DNA of 64,000 nt, from contig JAMJFZ010001228.1 of the NCBI GenBank assembly GCA_026225945.1, forward strand, positions 45,001 through 109,000. Direction: 5' to 3'. Below are positions 1 through 9,740 of the stretch, piece after piece (the first letter of the stretch is position 1; each line of letters begins with the position of its first letter). The position numbers and the translations under genes were made by a program. Source of the DNA: Cricetomys ansorgei. Lineage: Eukaryota > Chordata > Mammalia > Rodentia > Nesomyidae. The notes beneath the pieces are model-generated. The model did not search any database, was not told the origin of the DNA, and was given only the letters and a program-made list of their open reading frames with translations.

Positions 1-119
1 TTTAACTTGAAACCCAAGTGAGACAAGGGGTCTGGAAGGAAGCAGTCTAGTCCAAAACCTGTGAGCCAGAGGCAGATGGTCTGTGCCTGGGACAGAGATT
101 TGTAAAGATGAATTAACTA

Positions 120-318
120 GGGACTGGAGAGATGGCTCAGTAGTTAAAGGTGCTTGCTGCCCTTCCAGAGGATCCAAGCTCAGTTCCCAACACCCACACA
201 GGGCGGCTCACCTTCTGTAACTCCAAGGAATCCAACGCCCTCTTTTGGTCACCATGGGCAATTGCCTGCCTGCATATGGTACACATACATACACAAAACA
301 ATAAACCCTTAAAAAGGT
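120..318 (+). mobile_element. B2/B3 SINE
   Basis: The head 'ggactggagagatggctcag' is the tRNA-derived start of the B2 class. It is followed by the 'cttccagaggatcc' region and an 'aacgccctctttt' segment typical of B3, ending in a CA-rich, A-rich tail. Near full length. Confidence 0.88.
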
Positions 319-332
319 TAATTATTAGACTT

Positions 333-490
333 TGCAGGGCATAGTGGTAAACACCCTTAGTCCCAGCATTTGGGAGACAGAGACGGGTGGATCTCTGTGA
401 GTTCCGGGCCAGCTTGGTCTACACAGTGAGTTCCAGGGTAGTCTGAGATACATAGTAAGATCCTGTTTTGAAAAAGAAAAAAAAAAAAGT
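333..490 (+). mobile_element. B1 SINE
   Basis: 7SL-like order is visible: 'cccagcatttgggagacag', 'gccagcttggtctaca' and 'gagttccagggtag', ending in an A-run at 473-488. Moderately diverged, no clear target duplication. Confidence 0.85.
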
Positions 491-1024
491 TAATTGATTG
501 ATTGGAATGATTAGTTAACAATTCACTAACAGACAACCGATTGGTTAAAAAGAAAACTACCCCAGAGAAAGGGAAAAGGATCTAGGCCAATGATAACTCA
601 TGCAGGATCTTGAAGGCTATAGCAGGCAATTAGGAATCTTCGTTTTATCAAATTTTTACCCAAATCCAAAGCATCAGAGAGCTTCAAACCCAAGAGACAT
701 GCTCTATGCATATCCTTTCCAGATGTTGGATCGTCTGTGCAGAAAATTCAGGAGCTAAGGGAGACGTCTGAGGACTAAATTCAGGATTAAGAACCCTTGT
801 GAAGAAGAGAAGGTTGTGCAGGAGACTGCCATGTTCTCAAGAGGCTCAGACAAGAAAATGTCTGAAGAAGGTTAGTGGGGTGGAAGCATCCAGCAAGGCC
901 AAGAGGATTCAGAGGGTAAGGGTAAGGTGGATCGTTGGTCACTATGGAAGAAGAGAATTCAACAGATGACTGGTGGGAAAAGCCCAGATGAGACAAAAAC
1001 TCTTGCCTTATCATAAGGGGGGAA
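491..1024. other. Single-copy block, nothing recognised
   Basis: No gene, RNA or repeat could be named. Both strands have frequent stops apart from one short reverse frame that continues into the following SINE. Confidence 0.4.
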
Positions 1025-1027
1025 ACT

Positions 1028-1195
1028 CAGGCCAGCAAGACAGCTTAGCAAGTGAAGGAGTTTGCCACCACACTTAACAACCCAAATTCCATCTCCAGGA
1101 CCCACGTGGTAGAGGACATGAATGAACTCTGGCAGGTTGTCTGCTGACATAATTAAACATAATTTAAAAAAAAAATAAAAGAAAAGAATACTTCC
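1028..1195 (+). mobile_element. B2-class SINE, B3A-type
   Basis: Contains 'agacagcttagcaagtga', 'tttgccaccacac', 'ccaggacccacgtggtagag' and a 'ctggcaggttgtc' segment, followed by an A-rich tail. This is the B3A-like body; the usual CA-rich spacer is missing. Confidence 0.78.
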
Positions 1196-1384
1196 CTTAT
1201 GGCCAGTTCTAAGAACTGGCTCCCTCTTTCTCTCTAGGACTGAAATCTGAAATGAGAACACTTTACTCTCATCTTCTTCAGAGACACAGCCTCGCATGGC
1301 CCATGCTGCCCTTGGGGTCACTGTGCAGCCAAGGATGACCATGGACTCTGTTGCCGGTGTGGGTGGGGTTTTGTTTTGGTTTTT

Positions 1385-1733
1385 GCCTGTGTGTATGCAT
1401 TCATATGTACATGTGTGTGGATGTATGCATGTAGAGATGCATATACACATATGTTCATGTGCTATGAGAGGCTGAAATGGACTTCTGGTGCCTTCTTCAG
1501 TCTTTACTTTATTCTTGAGCTAGGGTCTCTCACTGAACCCAGAACTAAACAATTATGTTTGGTCTGGCTAACTTAGCCTGAGGATCCCCTTTTTCTGCTT
1601 CCCAAGTGCTGCGGTTATAGGCAACTGCCACACCTACACAGCTTTTATGGCTTTGACATGGATTCTGAAGATCCAAATGCCAGTCAGCCCTCACACTGGT
1701 AAGGCAAGTGCTTTATCTACTGAACTATATTCA
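1385..1733 (-). mobile_element. RSINE1-type composite SINE
   Basis: Reads in reverse: GT-rich tail at 1385-1460, then 'gggtctctcactgaaccc', 'cccaagtgctgcggttatag' and the reversed tRNA-like head 'aaggcaagtgctttatctac'. Diverged. Confidence 0.78.
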
Positions 1734-1898
1734 AGGCCAGCCTGACCTCGAACTTCTGACCCTTATCCCTCCACTTCCCAAGTACTAGGATTACAGGTAT
1801 ATACCATCAAATCCAGATTATGCAATGCTTCATTGGGTCAAATCCAGAGCTGTGTGCTAGGCAAGCACTCTACCAACTAGGCCACACCTCCAGTTCCT
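1734..1898 (-). mobile_element. B4 SINE (ID-B1 composite)
   Basis: The reversed B1 half ('ggccagcctgacctcgaac', 'agtactaggattacaggtat') is joined to the reversed ID head 'taggcaagcactctaccaac'. It abuts the preceding composite SINE directly. Confidence 0.82.
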
Positions 1899-1954
1899 CA
1901 GTTCCCATCGCCTACAGAGAAGGTGACCAGCCCTCAGGATCTGTAGGAAGTACA

Positions 1955-2183
1955 GTAAGGTAAGTGACTCAGAGCACAGGCAGCCATGAGGGGTTCAATT
2001 CCTCAGTTTTTCTGTCCATTTGCTGGAAGACCTTAAGTGAATTACAACAACCTCTTAGGATCTCAGTTCCTATGTGTTAACTGGGGATAATAATACTGCA
2101 GGGCATGGTGAGGATCAACATAGAACAACAGGCTGACAGCCTGGCATGCGAGAGTCAAGTCATAAATGTCACCTATTATTAAC
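1955..2183 (+). mobile_element. MIR element
   Basis: Matches the tRNA-derived mammalian MIR from the 'gagcacaggcagcc' region through 'aactggggataataatactg', 'gtgaggatcaacatag' and 'agcctggcatgcgagag' to the terminal 'tattatta'. Nearly full length for such an old element. Confidence 0.75.
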
Positions 2184-3050
2184 AGCAGACATTAGAGAAA
2201 CCAGTCTTAGAGGCAGTAGAATGCCCAATTAGGGAGTAGGCTTAAGGAAGTCGCTGCCTCTAAGACTGGTTTATCCTCTGAAAAGTGTTTATACATGGTT
2301 TCTATGACACCAGAGCAACTCAAGTTTCTGGAAGGCTCCAGGATAAGGGAAGAGATCCTCTAACCTGGAGAGTGTGTGGCTCCATTCTGGGAGGGGTTAA
2401 AGGACAAGAGGATCTGGAGGGTGTCTCCAGTAAACATTACCTACTACTGGGCGACTTGTTCTTTCCTACAGACTCTCATCTGCCAGAGCTGCCCACTTAA
2501 CTCCCAGAGTCTGACTGATAAGTCCAAGCTGCAGCTGCCAAGCCAGCAGTGGTCTGCTTAGAACTTCAAATGAATGTTCCCAGACCCGCCTACTTTCTCC
2601 ACATAGTGCTTCCAGATAAGTCCCCCTTGCTCCCGATAAAGGCTTTGAAGCACAACTTGTCTGTTAACAACTGGCTTTTGATTGTGCCTGAGTTTGATCT
2701 TTATTTTGTCCTTATTCATCAGACTCCTTTAAATGGGTTCTTTCACACTCCACAGACCAGCCTAAAGGAAACCCCGGGAAACAATGGCCCAATTCTGCCT
2801 GGATTCAGGGAGTAAGCTGTCAAAGGGGAGCACAGGACCCTCCTACGGGGCTGCAAAGGGAAGGCGTGGCTGAGGCTCACAGCACAATGAAGAGTGAATT
2901 CAGCTTCAAACACAATGACCCAGTGAGGAGAGCAGAGATGCTGCCTAGGCTGAAGCCCAGGGGATGTTCTTCACTCCACTTCAGAGGAAACAACACGCCC
3001 CCAAAACAGCAGCTTCTCTCTGGGAGAGGACAAGGTCATTGGGTGTCCAA
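2184..3050. other. Single-copy block, nothing recognised
   Basis: About 860 bp with no repeat that I can name. A 70-codon forward frame at 2866-3075 has mixed composition but no splice signals or known motif around it, so I do not call it a gene. Confidence 0.4.
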
Positions 3051-3054
3051 AACC

Positions 3055-3215
3055 CCAGAGCCTCCTTTGGTTTGATCCCCAGTATGGCACAAAACTTGAT
3101 ATGGGAGTGCACATTCAGGAGGTAGAGACAAGACAACCGGAGATGCAAGGTCATCCTTTCCTACATAGGGAGTTCAAGGCCAGGCTAGGCTTACATAAGA
3201 CTTTGTCTTAAGAAG
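3055..3215 (+). mobile_element. B4 SINE, 5' part degraded
   Basis: 'ggtttgatccccagtatggc', 'attcaggaggtagagac', 'gcaaggtcatcctttcctac' and 'gagttcaaggcc' follow B4 order. It ends in the A/G-rich tract that begins at 3211. Confidence 0.72.
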
Positions 3216-3312
3216 AAAGAAGAGAGGAGGGGAGAGGAGAGGAGAGGAGGGGAGGGGAGAGAAGAGGAGAGGAGGGAGGGAGGGGAGGGGAGGGGAGGGG
3301 AGGGGAGGGGAG
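3211..3312. repeat. GA-rich (GGGGA)n tract
   Basis: Nearly pure purine on the + strand, ending in seven or so GGGGA units. It probably grew from the A-tail of the adjoining B4. Confidence 0.95.
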
Positions 3313-3504
3313 GTAGGGTAGTTGCCTAAATGTAGTGGATTATACCAATGGCCTAAAAGATGGGGAAATACAGGATAAAGAAACACATTAAGTGTTAGCT
3401 GAAGAATTTGATAGCTTGTCTGTGAGTGCTCGTGTGCAAGGCTTTTAACCTTTTTGTATATTTTAAAATACATTCAATAAAACGTTGAGGGGGAGGTGTT
3501 CCCC

Positions 3505-3540
3505 GAAACAACAACAACCAAACAAACAAACAAACCAAAA
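3505..3540. repeat. (AAC)n/(AAAC)n tract
   Basis: Runs of 'caacaacaac' grading into 'aaacaaacaaac'. The neighbouring 3313-3640 sequence holds no repeat or gene that I recognise. Confidence 0.85.
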
Positions 3541-3639
3541 AGCCAAACCAGAGCTCACCATTCATAGCAGGCAGTTGCTCTGGCCTGGAAGGGTAGTATC
3601 TTTCAGAGATTTGTCTTTGTTTTAATGCTCATTTTTGTG

Positions 3640-3642
3640 GGA

Positions 3643-3679
<37 letters not shown>

Positions 3680-3803
3680 ATACCAAGCAACAACTTGTGG
3701 GAGTCAATTCTCTCCTTCTACCACGTGGGTTTTTAGAAGCAAACTCAGGTTGTTGGCTTGGTGGCAAACACCTTTTGCCAGCAGAACCATCTCTCAGTTC
3801 ATC
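3640..3803 (-). mobile_element. B2-class SINE, B3A-type
   Basis: Reverse copy: (GT)n tail at 3646-3677, then 'gtgggagtcaattctctcc', 'taccacgtgggt', 'gttggcttggtggcaa' and the reversed head 'agcagaaccatctctc'. Confidence 0.85.
3646..3677. repeat. (GT)n microsatellite
   Basis: Sixteen GT units in the tail of the reverse B3A-type SINE. Confidence 0.97.
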
Positions 3804-3805
3804 CC

Positions 3806-3922
3806 TTCTTTTTTCTTTCTTTTTTTTTTTTTTTTAAATCCTGGCTCATCCTTAAAGAACACACTCTGTAGCTGAGGGTAACCTTGAACTCCTGACTCTG
3901 CTAGCATGCACTACCATGCCAA
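3806..3922 (-). mobile_element. B1 SINE, degraded
   Basis: A T-rich stretch is followed by 'actctgtagctgagggtaac', 'cttgaactcctgac' and 'ctagcatgcactaccatgcc', the reverse B1 order with internal losses. Confidence 0.65.
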
Positions 3923-4004
3923 TGAAGCTACAGCCCAGCCCAGGTTACAGTAATTCTCATGCTACTCACTACACATTCCCAACAGAAGGTGATTTTAAAT
4001 AGCA

Positions 4005-4250
4005 AAGCCTGACCAGCAAGCTCTCTGGTCTCCTGTCTGGTGAAGGGCCCACTTATTTTCCCACCGTGCTCCTTTTGGTGCTATCTACCACGATGAAACA
4101 CAGCCAAAAGAGCCCTCACAGAACCAAGCTGAAGTGAGTGCCATGCCTTTAACCTCTGAACTCATGAGCTACATAAACCTTGTCTCTGAAAGAGATAGCC
4201 TGTCTCTGGTATTTCATTATAATAACAACAAGACGGTTGGTAACATCTTC
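4005..4250 (+). mobile_element. Possible MaLR-like LTR remnant
   Basis: 'gtctggtgaagggccca' and 'gagctacataaaccttgtct ... ggtatttcattataataaca' resemble the 3' part of mammalian MaLR LTRs, where 'aataaacct..' precedes 'ggtattt.ttatagcaa'. Heavily diverged; the call rests on these two islands. Confidence 0.4.
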
Positions 4251-4317
4251 CCTGATCCCTGGATGGATACCTGGCCCCAGTGTGACAGACAGATGGTCTC
4301 CACAAAAATTCATATGT

Positions 4318-4515
4318 GATGCCAGTGAAGTGGCTTATCAGGTAAAAGTATTTGTCACCAAACCTGGTGACCTGGGTTCAATCTCCAGAACCCGGCTGGT
4401 AGAGAGAGAGAGCGCCAACTCTTGGAAATTGTTCTCTGGCCTCACTATGAGCACTGTGGCACATGCATGCTCACATACATACTTACATACTTACATACAT
4501 ACATACATACATGCT
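4318..4515 (+). mobile_element. B2-class SINE, B3A-type, with (CATA)n tail
   Basis: 'gtgaagtggcttatcaggta', 'ttgtcaccaaacctggtgac', 'gggttcaatctccagaaccc' and 'ttctctggcctcac' are in the expected order. The tail has become a CATA repeat at 4474-4511. Confidence 0.85.
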
Positions 4516-4924
4516 GTATGTTTCTTTTCAATCATATATCAAACCCTAGCTGAAATGCATTTCCTCAATTCAAAGAGAGGCTGGGACATGGTAGAGAATG
4601 AACTCAGGAGTTCTCACTTCAGAGTTTTATCCTAATTGATAAAAGAGGATTTAGTCACTGATTTAGAAGGGGTGACAGCAGAGAGTGACATCATGTCTCA
4701 AACACACACATACAGTGTCTAGAAGTTGTAAGAATTGATAGCAACAAGGTAGGCAGAGGAGTTGCACAGGGAATGAACTCTAGGTGTTCCATTCTGAACA
4801 TCTCGACAACAGAGATGTCCAAGTGGGAACGGGAGTGAGGCAGGCTTTGCCGCTCAGCTCTAGTGCTTGGGGATTAAAGCTGTGGCTGAAAGGCATACTG
4901 TTTAAGGGACAGAGAGGTAAGTCT

Positions 4925-5207
4925 AGGAGATGGACAGACGGCTCAGTCAGTGAAGCGCTTGTCTGGCAAGCTTGAGGAACCCATGTCAAAAAAACAAGTC
5001 AGATGTGGTGGTGTGTGTTTATAATTATAGCATGAGGAAGCAGAGACAGGCGGGTCCCTGGGGCTCACCGACGAGCACACCCAGTGTACTTGTTAAGTTC
5101 CAGGCCAGTAAGAAATATGGTCTCAAAAACCACAGTGGACACTGTCTGTCTGTCTCTGTATGTCTCTGTCTCTGTCTCTCTGTCTCTATCTCTCTCTATA
5201 TATATGC

Positions 5208-5210
<3 letters not shown>
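4925..5210 (+). mobile_element. RSINE1-type composite SINE
   Basis: tRNA-like head 'agatggacagacggctcag' and 'gaagcgcttgtctggcaag', then the B1-like body 'gcagagacaggcgggtccct' and 'aagttccaggccagtaag'. The 3' tail has expanded into simple repeats. Confidence 0.82.

Positions 5211-5253
<43 letters not shown>
5148..5253. repeat. Compound (TCTG)n(TA)n(GT)n microsatellite
   Basis: CTGT/TCTC units at 5148-5195 pass through a short TA run into about 21 GT units at 5211-5253. It lies in the tail of the composite SINE. Confidence 0.95.
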
Positions 5254-5255
<2 letters not shown>

Positions 5256-5324
5256 TATATATATCATACACAGAGAGAGAATGAATTGTAATTGGGGAAG
5301 CTAAACATCCAACACTGGGCAGTA

Positions 5325-5600
5325 CCATTGACTCAGTCTCTGGTGAGCATCTCCTTGGCTAGATCACATCATAGTAGGTGACATATAGCAAGAAAGAGAG
5401 ATTACATGACTTAACAGGAGGCCAAGAAGCCACTAAGGGTCAGGTTTGCTCTATCATAATAGTCTACTCTCAGGGTGACAAAACCCTGATCATCTACACA
5501 CTTCTCACCAGATCTTCAAAGGTTCCACCACTTTAACTCCACCACACTGAGAAGCAAATTCCAGGACAAAAACCTTTGTTGGACTAACCGTGTCCAAACC
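5325..5600 (-). mobile_element. Probable MaLR LTR fragment
   Basis: Reverse-orientation islands such as 'ggtgagcatctccttggct', 'agatcttcaaaggttccacc' and 'caaattccaggacaaaaacc' follow the order of reversed MLT/MST-type LTRs. Diverged. Confidence 0.45.
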
Positions 5601-5639
5601 ACAGCAACACCTCTGTTTCCATCATGTTCTCTTTTCATT

Positions 5640-5865
5640 CCAGTGCAAAGCATATAAAATGTCACAACCATTCTTAAGTCTACAGTTTAGTAGACTTGAG
5701 CATATGATAGGAGTTCTAGAACTTTCTCATCTTGTAAATCTGAAACCCCACACTCATTAAACAATGACTCATCCTTTTCCTCTTCTCCTCAGTCCCTGGA
5801 AACCACCTTCCTACTTTCTGTTTCTATGAATTTGTCTACTTCATGTAAGTGGATTCATATACTGT
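5640..5865. mobile_element. Old mammal-wide repeat (LINE-type?)
   Basis: 'ccctggaaaccaccttccta' followed by 'ttctgtttctatgaatttgt' and 'agtggattcatata' resembles a repeat found across mammals, in which 'ggcaaccac.aatctactttctgtctctatg' precedes 'atggaatcat'. Family and strand not resolved. Confidence 0.4.
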
Positions 5866-5867
5866 TA

Positions 5868-6745
5868 TGGTTTGAACCACATACTCATGTGTGTGAGTAT
5901 TTGGTTCCCAACCTACAGTGTTGTTTTTTGGAGTGTTGTGTGAGAGACTTTTCCTGGAGAGACTCAACATGCACATCTACTTACCCCAGGTAGGAAACCC
6001 ACGACAGGCCAAATTAACAATTGCACCAAAGCCAACCTTAGTGAACCATTGAGTCTTTCTCGGGGTTACTAACAGCAGTGTGAGTGAGGGGTTAATTACA
6101 GATACAGGGATGACTCAAAAGCAGCTGCATCACTGAAAAACCCACCCCAGCATGGCTGAAAACTCACAAAAGCTGATTCTCTGGAGCTCTCTGCACAAGA
6201 AAGCTGTAGGCAGCTCAACAGGTCCAAGCAATCTCATCTCACAGTTAGGCTGATGAGAGACGTACTTCTCCCCTCAGCAGCTGTTCAGTGCTTTTATACA
6301 AATTTGGGGAGGAGCCTTTCCAAGGAGAACGGTCCAAGTTTTGGCCTTCTCAAACAAGTGACATTTGTTTACCCCTTGCGTTTCATAAACCATCCCCTCC
6401 CTCCTGGAGAGAATGTCTCAATTTAGAGGAAACTGCTATCAACAAGGAGTGTGTTGGTCCATCAGGAGATTTACCCCGCTGGAACAAGTAGAGTAGGTAT
6501 GTGGGTGGCCAGCCTTGAAGATTATAAGCCCTACTTCCCACCCAGTTTCTCTGTTTCCTGTTCCTGCTGAGATGTAAACAAACCACCTCATAGAGCCACC
6601 AGTTGCCATATCTTCCCTGCCACGGTGGACCGTATTCTCTCGAATCGTGAGCCAAAATAAATCTTTCGCCCTTTAAGCTTCTTCTTGTCAGGTATTTTGA
6701 TCACAGAATTGAGAAAAGTGCCTAATAGAGAAAACGGTACCAGGA
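5868..6745 (+). mobile_element. MaLR-like LTR, split by a LINE-1 piece
   Basis: The LTR begins near 'tgttatggtttgaaccacat' at 5872 and ends near 6745. The 3' part carries 'gtgagccaaaataaatcttt' (polyadenylation-like) and 'tcaggtattttgatcacag'. Positions of roughly 5970-6490 do not belong to it and read as reverse LINE-1 3'UTR. Sequence typical of MaLR internal regions follows directly. The exact family name is uncertain. Confidence 0.55.
5970..6490 (-). mobile_element. LINE-1 (Lx-like) 3'UTR fragment inside the LTR
   Basis: 'gaaccattgagtctttctcg', 'gtgaggggttaattaca', 'gatgactcaaaagcagctgc' and 'gctcaacaggtccaagcaat' follow the reversed order of a rodent LINE-1 3'UTR as I remember it. The LTR sequence resumes after it with 'ggccagccttgaagatta'. 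Confidence 0.5.
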
Positions 6746-7000
6746 ATGGGGTTATCACGGAGATAAATCTGACTGTGGGGTTCATAGACCTTTGGATCTG
6801 GTTTTCAAGAGGAATGTGGAAGATTTTGTAGGCTAGAATAGTCCTGGAATTCTGTAAGCAGAGCTTAATAGGGTGCTGAGATTACAGGTTTAAAAGAACC
6901 CTAAAAAAAGCAGCACCGTTTAAGGATTGGAGCAGACCTAACAGCTCTTGAGTGAGGACACTGGAAAATATGAGGTGATTTTTTTTCTCTATCACAGCAA
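6746..7000 (+). mobile_element. MaLR internal-like sequence
   Basis: Directly 3' of the LTR, 'ggtaccaggaatggggtt', 'agataaatctgactgtgg' and 'aatgtggaagattttgt' resemble the start of non-autonomous MaLR interiors. No retroviral reading frame is present. Confidence 0.45.
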
Positions 7001-7106
7001 TCACTTTTTTCCTGGCATTTAGTGAAAACAAGGCCAAGGACACTGGAAGTCTCGCCACACCAACAGCTCTAAATAAAAAAGAACGGCCCACTGCAAGCAC
7101 ATAAGC

Positions 7107-7284
7107 TCAGGCTCTGGAGACGGGTTAAGAGCACTTACTACTCTTGGAGAGAAGCTGGGTTCAGTTTCCAACACCCAATTCCAAGGATTCCAATGTCATC
7201 TCATGGTCTCCGTGAGCACCCACACATACACAGGGCATATAAACTCACGCAGGTACACACGCATGCATATAAATAAAATAATCG
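7107..7284 (+). mobile_element. B2/B3 SINE
   Basis: Head 'ctctggagacgggttaagag', middle 'gttcagtttccaacaccca' and a 'gtgagcacccacacatacac' tail running into 'ataaataaaataat'. Confidence 0.8.
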
Positions 7285-7307
7285 TTTTATTTTAAAGAGG
7301 CAGAAGC

Positions 7308-7595
7308 ACATGCTGAGAGGATGACTCAGCGGGTAAACCACTCTGCTCAAGCATGAGGAACTGAGTGCAGAATCCTCAGCACCCGAGTGAAAAAAGCTAG
7401 GCGTGGTCTCACCTGCACTGGGGAAGTGAAGACAGGAAGATTCCCCGGAGTTCCCTAGCGACCTGGTCTAGCCATAACAGGGAGCTCCAGGTTAAGTGAG
7501 AGAATTTATCTCTAAAAGTAGAGTGGAGATTGATAGAAGAAGACATCCAACATCATCTTCTGGCCTCCACACATGCACATGCGGGTATACCAAAC

Positions 7596-7598
<3 letters not shown>
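7308..7598 (+). mobile_element. RSINE1-type composite SINE
   Basis: 'aggatgactcagcgggtaaa', 'agcatgaggaactgagt', 'gggagctccaggttaagtga', then 'gtggagattgatagaagaag' and 'ttctggcctccacacatgc' define the element. Its tail opens into the CAGAGA tract. Confidence 0.82.
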
Positions 7599-7628
<30 letters not shown>

Positions 7629-7978
7629 GAGACAGAGAGAGACAGAGAGATAGAGACATAGATACAGAGAGACAGAGGCAGAGAGAGACAGAGACAGAGA
7701 GAGAGAGATGGAGACAGAGAGAAACATAGATACAGAGAGACAGGGACAGAGACAGAGACATAGGGACAGAGAGACAGAGAGACAGAAAGAGAGAGGGAGA
7801 GAGAGGGAGAGAGACAGAGACATATGTACAGAGAGACAGAGAGACAGAGACAAGAGAGAGAGGGAGAGACAGAGACAGAGAGAAAGGGAGAGAGACAGAG
7901 AGAAAGACAGGGAAAGGGAGAGAGACAGAGAGACAGAGAGAGACAGACAGAGAGACAGAGACAGAGAGACAGAGAGAA
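7598..7978. repeat. (CAGA)n/(CAGAGA)n purine-rich tract
   Basis: About 380 bp of CAGAGA, CAGACA and GAGA units, with interruptions such as TAGATA and CATA. The long frames translated across it (RDRETE-type on +, SLSLSV-type on -) are products of the repeat, not proteins. Confidence 0.97.
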
Positions 7979-8075
7979 ACTTGAGCTCTCAACAAGACTT
8001 TTACAGTATTAGACGGATAGAGGACTATAGTTCTAACAGTTTACCAAACCCCTACAGTTATACAGTCTCAATGAC

Positions 8076-8094
8076 GGGGGGGGGGGGGGGGGGG
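8076..8094. repeat. G19 homopolymer
   Basis: Nineteen consecutive G on the + strand. The flanks (7979-8330) match nothing that I recognise. Confidence 0.95.
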
Positions 8095-8329
8095 TTAATA
8101 CATAAACATGGCTCCAAGCTAAGATCCCCAGCTACTACCATTCTAACGAATATCCACCCCTCAGCACCTGATATTGAAATGTCTAGAGCTCTCATGGAGG
8201 AGTGATATCTCAAACCCCAGACGTTCTAGATCACAGTCACAGTCAAGTTAAAGCTGTGTCTTCCTCTAAACAACTGCAAATCCACCTTTCTATACAGGGC
8301 TAGTTAAAAAGCAGAACCTAAGTCATTTG

Positions 8330-8800
8330 TGTGTGTTGTGCCCACATTCAGATCCCCAATAACCACCAAGGAGTCTGATCTGATACAAAACACACAGGGT
8401 CTCTTTAATTCAGACTCAAGCAGGTGCGGTGGCCCCACTCACAGGGGGAGTTGAGTTTATATAGGAAAAAAACGCAAGCAGGGACTTACATGCCTTGGCA
8501 TTTCAGGATTGGCCCCAGGGGGGTTGACCTCTAAAATGATTGGTAGGTATTGACCGGGCCTGGTGACCAATACTGCAAGGGAGGGGTGAGGAGGTAGGAA
8601 AACCAAGAATGTCTTAAGGAACACGTCTGATGTTTGCACAGAGAGGTTTGGAAATTTTCTGATAAGCCTGTTCTCAGCAACCAGGGGGGAGTAGCACTAC
8701 TGGACTCCAAGTTCCCTAGGGGAGGGGGAAGACTTCGAGGAGTTGCAATGCAATTAAGTTTAGCTTTCTAGCTGACATTTTACTCTTTGTTCTCTTTCAA
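8330..8800 (-). mobile_element. Possible solo LTR, family unknown
   Basis: The layout looks like a reversed LTR: 'gggtctctttaattcagac' (R/U5-like), a reversed TATA-like 'gagtttatata' at 8452-8462, then a 'gattggccccagg' and 'atgattggtag' region with CCAAT-type boxes in reverse. No reading frames. A single-copy explanation is also possible. Confidence 0.4.
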
Positions 8801-8823
8801 GGACAAAGGACAAAGGTTGAGTC

Positions 8824-9162
8824 TTTTCATGTGCATGTGCTCACGTGTGTGAGTGCAATACGCACATGACACGCTGCATGAGTAGAGGTCTGAGTGGAGG
8901 TAAAACCTCGGGTGTAGGTTTTACCTTCTACCTTGCTTGAAAGAAGATGTCCCTATTACTGTCCATCACTGTGTGCACCAGGCTAGCTGGTCTGTGAGGT
9001 TCTGGGAACTCTCCTGGCTCCGGCTCCCATCTCCCCACAGGAGCACTGGGGTTATAGACACACACTACTACCACCTCTTTTGTATGTGAATGCTGGGGAT
9101 CCAAACTCGGGTTCCCAGATTTGTGTGGCAAGTGCTTTACCCACTGAACTATCTCTCCAGTG
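8824..9162 (-). mobile_element. RSINE1-type composite SINE
   Basis: GT-rich tail at 8830-8870, then 'caccaggctagctggtctgt', 'gcactggggttatagacac', 'atgctggggatccaaactc' and the reversed head 'actgaactatctctccag'. Confidence 0.82.
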
Positions 9163-9242
9163 CCATCCAAACATGAAATTCTTAAACCCACGTGCTGTTC
9201 CAACAGAAACATGAGATTCCCATTATCAAATCATCTCTCTTT

Positions 9243-9512
9243 AAAAAAAAAAAAAAAAAAGATATTTCTTTTCCACTTTATGTGTACGTGTATGCCTGTT
9301 ATGCGTACCACACACATACAGGTACCTGCAGGGGCAAGAAGAGGGTGTGGGACCCTCTGGATCTGGAGTTATGGGCATCCATGAGCCACTTGCTGCTTTG
9401 TTATTGTTGTTACTGTTGTCATTTGTGGGTTTTTGTTTTTGTTTTCCTGAGAACCCAACCCCAGTCCTCTGCAAGAGAAGTAAGTCCTTATTTGCTGAGC
9501 CAAGTCATCTCT
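9243..9512 (-). mobile_element. B2/B3 SINE with internal T/G-rich insert
   Basis: Preceded by a T-tract on - (A18 at 9243-9260 on +). The body 'gcaagaagagggtgtgggac' and 'ctggatctggagttatgggc' is reverse B3. About 60 bp of GTT/TTTTG-rich sequence at 9400-9450 interrupts it before the reversed head 'gctgagccaagtcatctc'. Confidence 0.75.
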
Positions 9513-9539
9513 TTTATCTTGGGATGGCGTAAAGAAGGT

Positions 9540-9740
9540 CAGGGTCTCAAGTAGCCCAGGCTTGGCTTCAAACTCATTAAATAGCTGAGGATGGCCTTGA
9601 ACTTCTGATCTTCCTGCCTCCATCTCCAGAGTGCTGGGATCACAAGTCTGTAGCTCCATTCCTGGGTACTGTGAGCCTGGAGATCAAACCCAGGGCATCA
9701 CGCATACTAGGCAAACTACCAGCTAAGCCACCATCGTCAG
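9540..9740 (-). mobile_element. B4 SINE
   Basis: Reverse B1 half ('ggccttgaacttctgatctt', 'agtgctgggatcacaagt') followed by the reversed ID head 'actaggcaaactaccagc'. Confidence 0.82.

Noticed and set aside
2866..3075. 70-codon frame in a single-copy block
   Set aside because: Plausible composition, but no start context, splice signals or recognised similarity; left inside the single-copy entry.
7492..8205. Overlapping 165- and 167-codon frames on opposite strands
   Set aside because: Products of the CAGAGA repeat.
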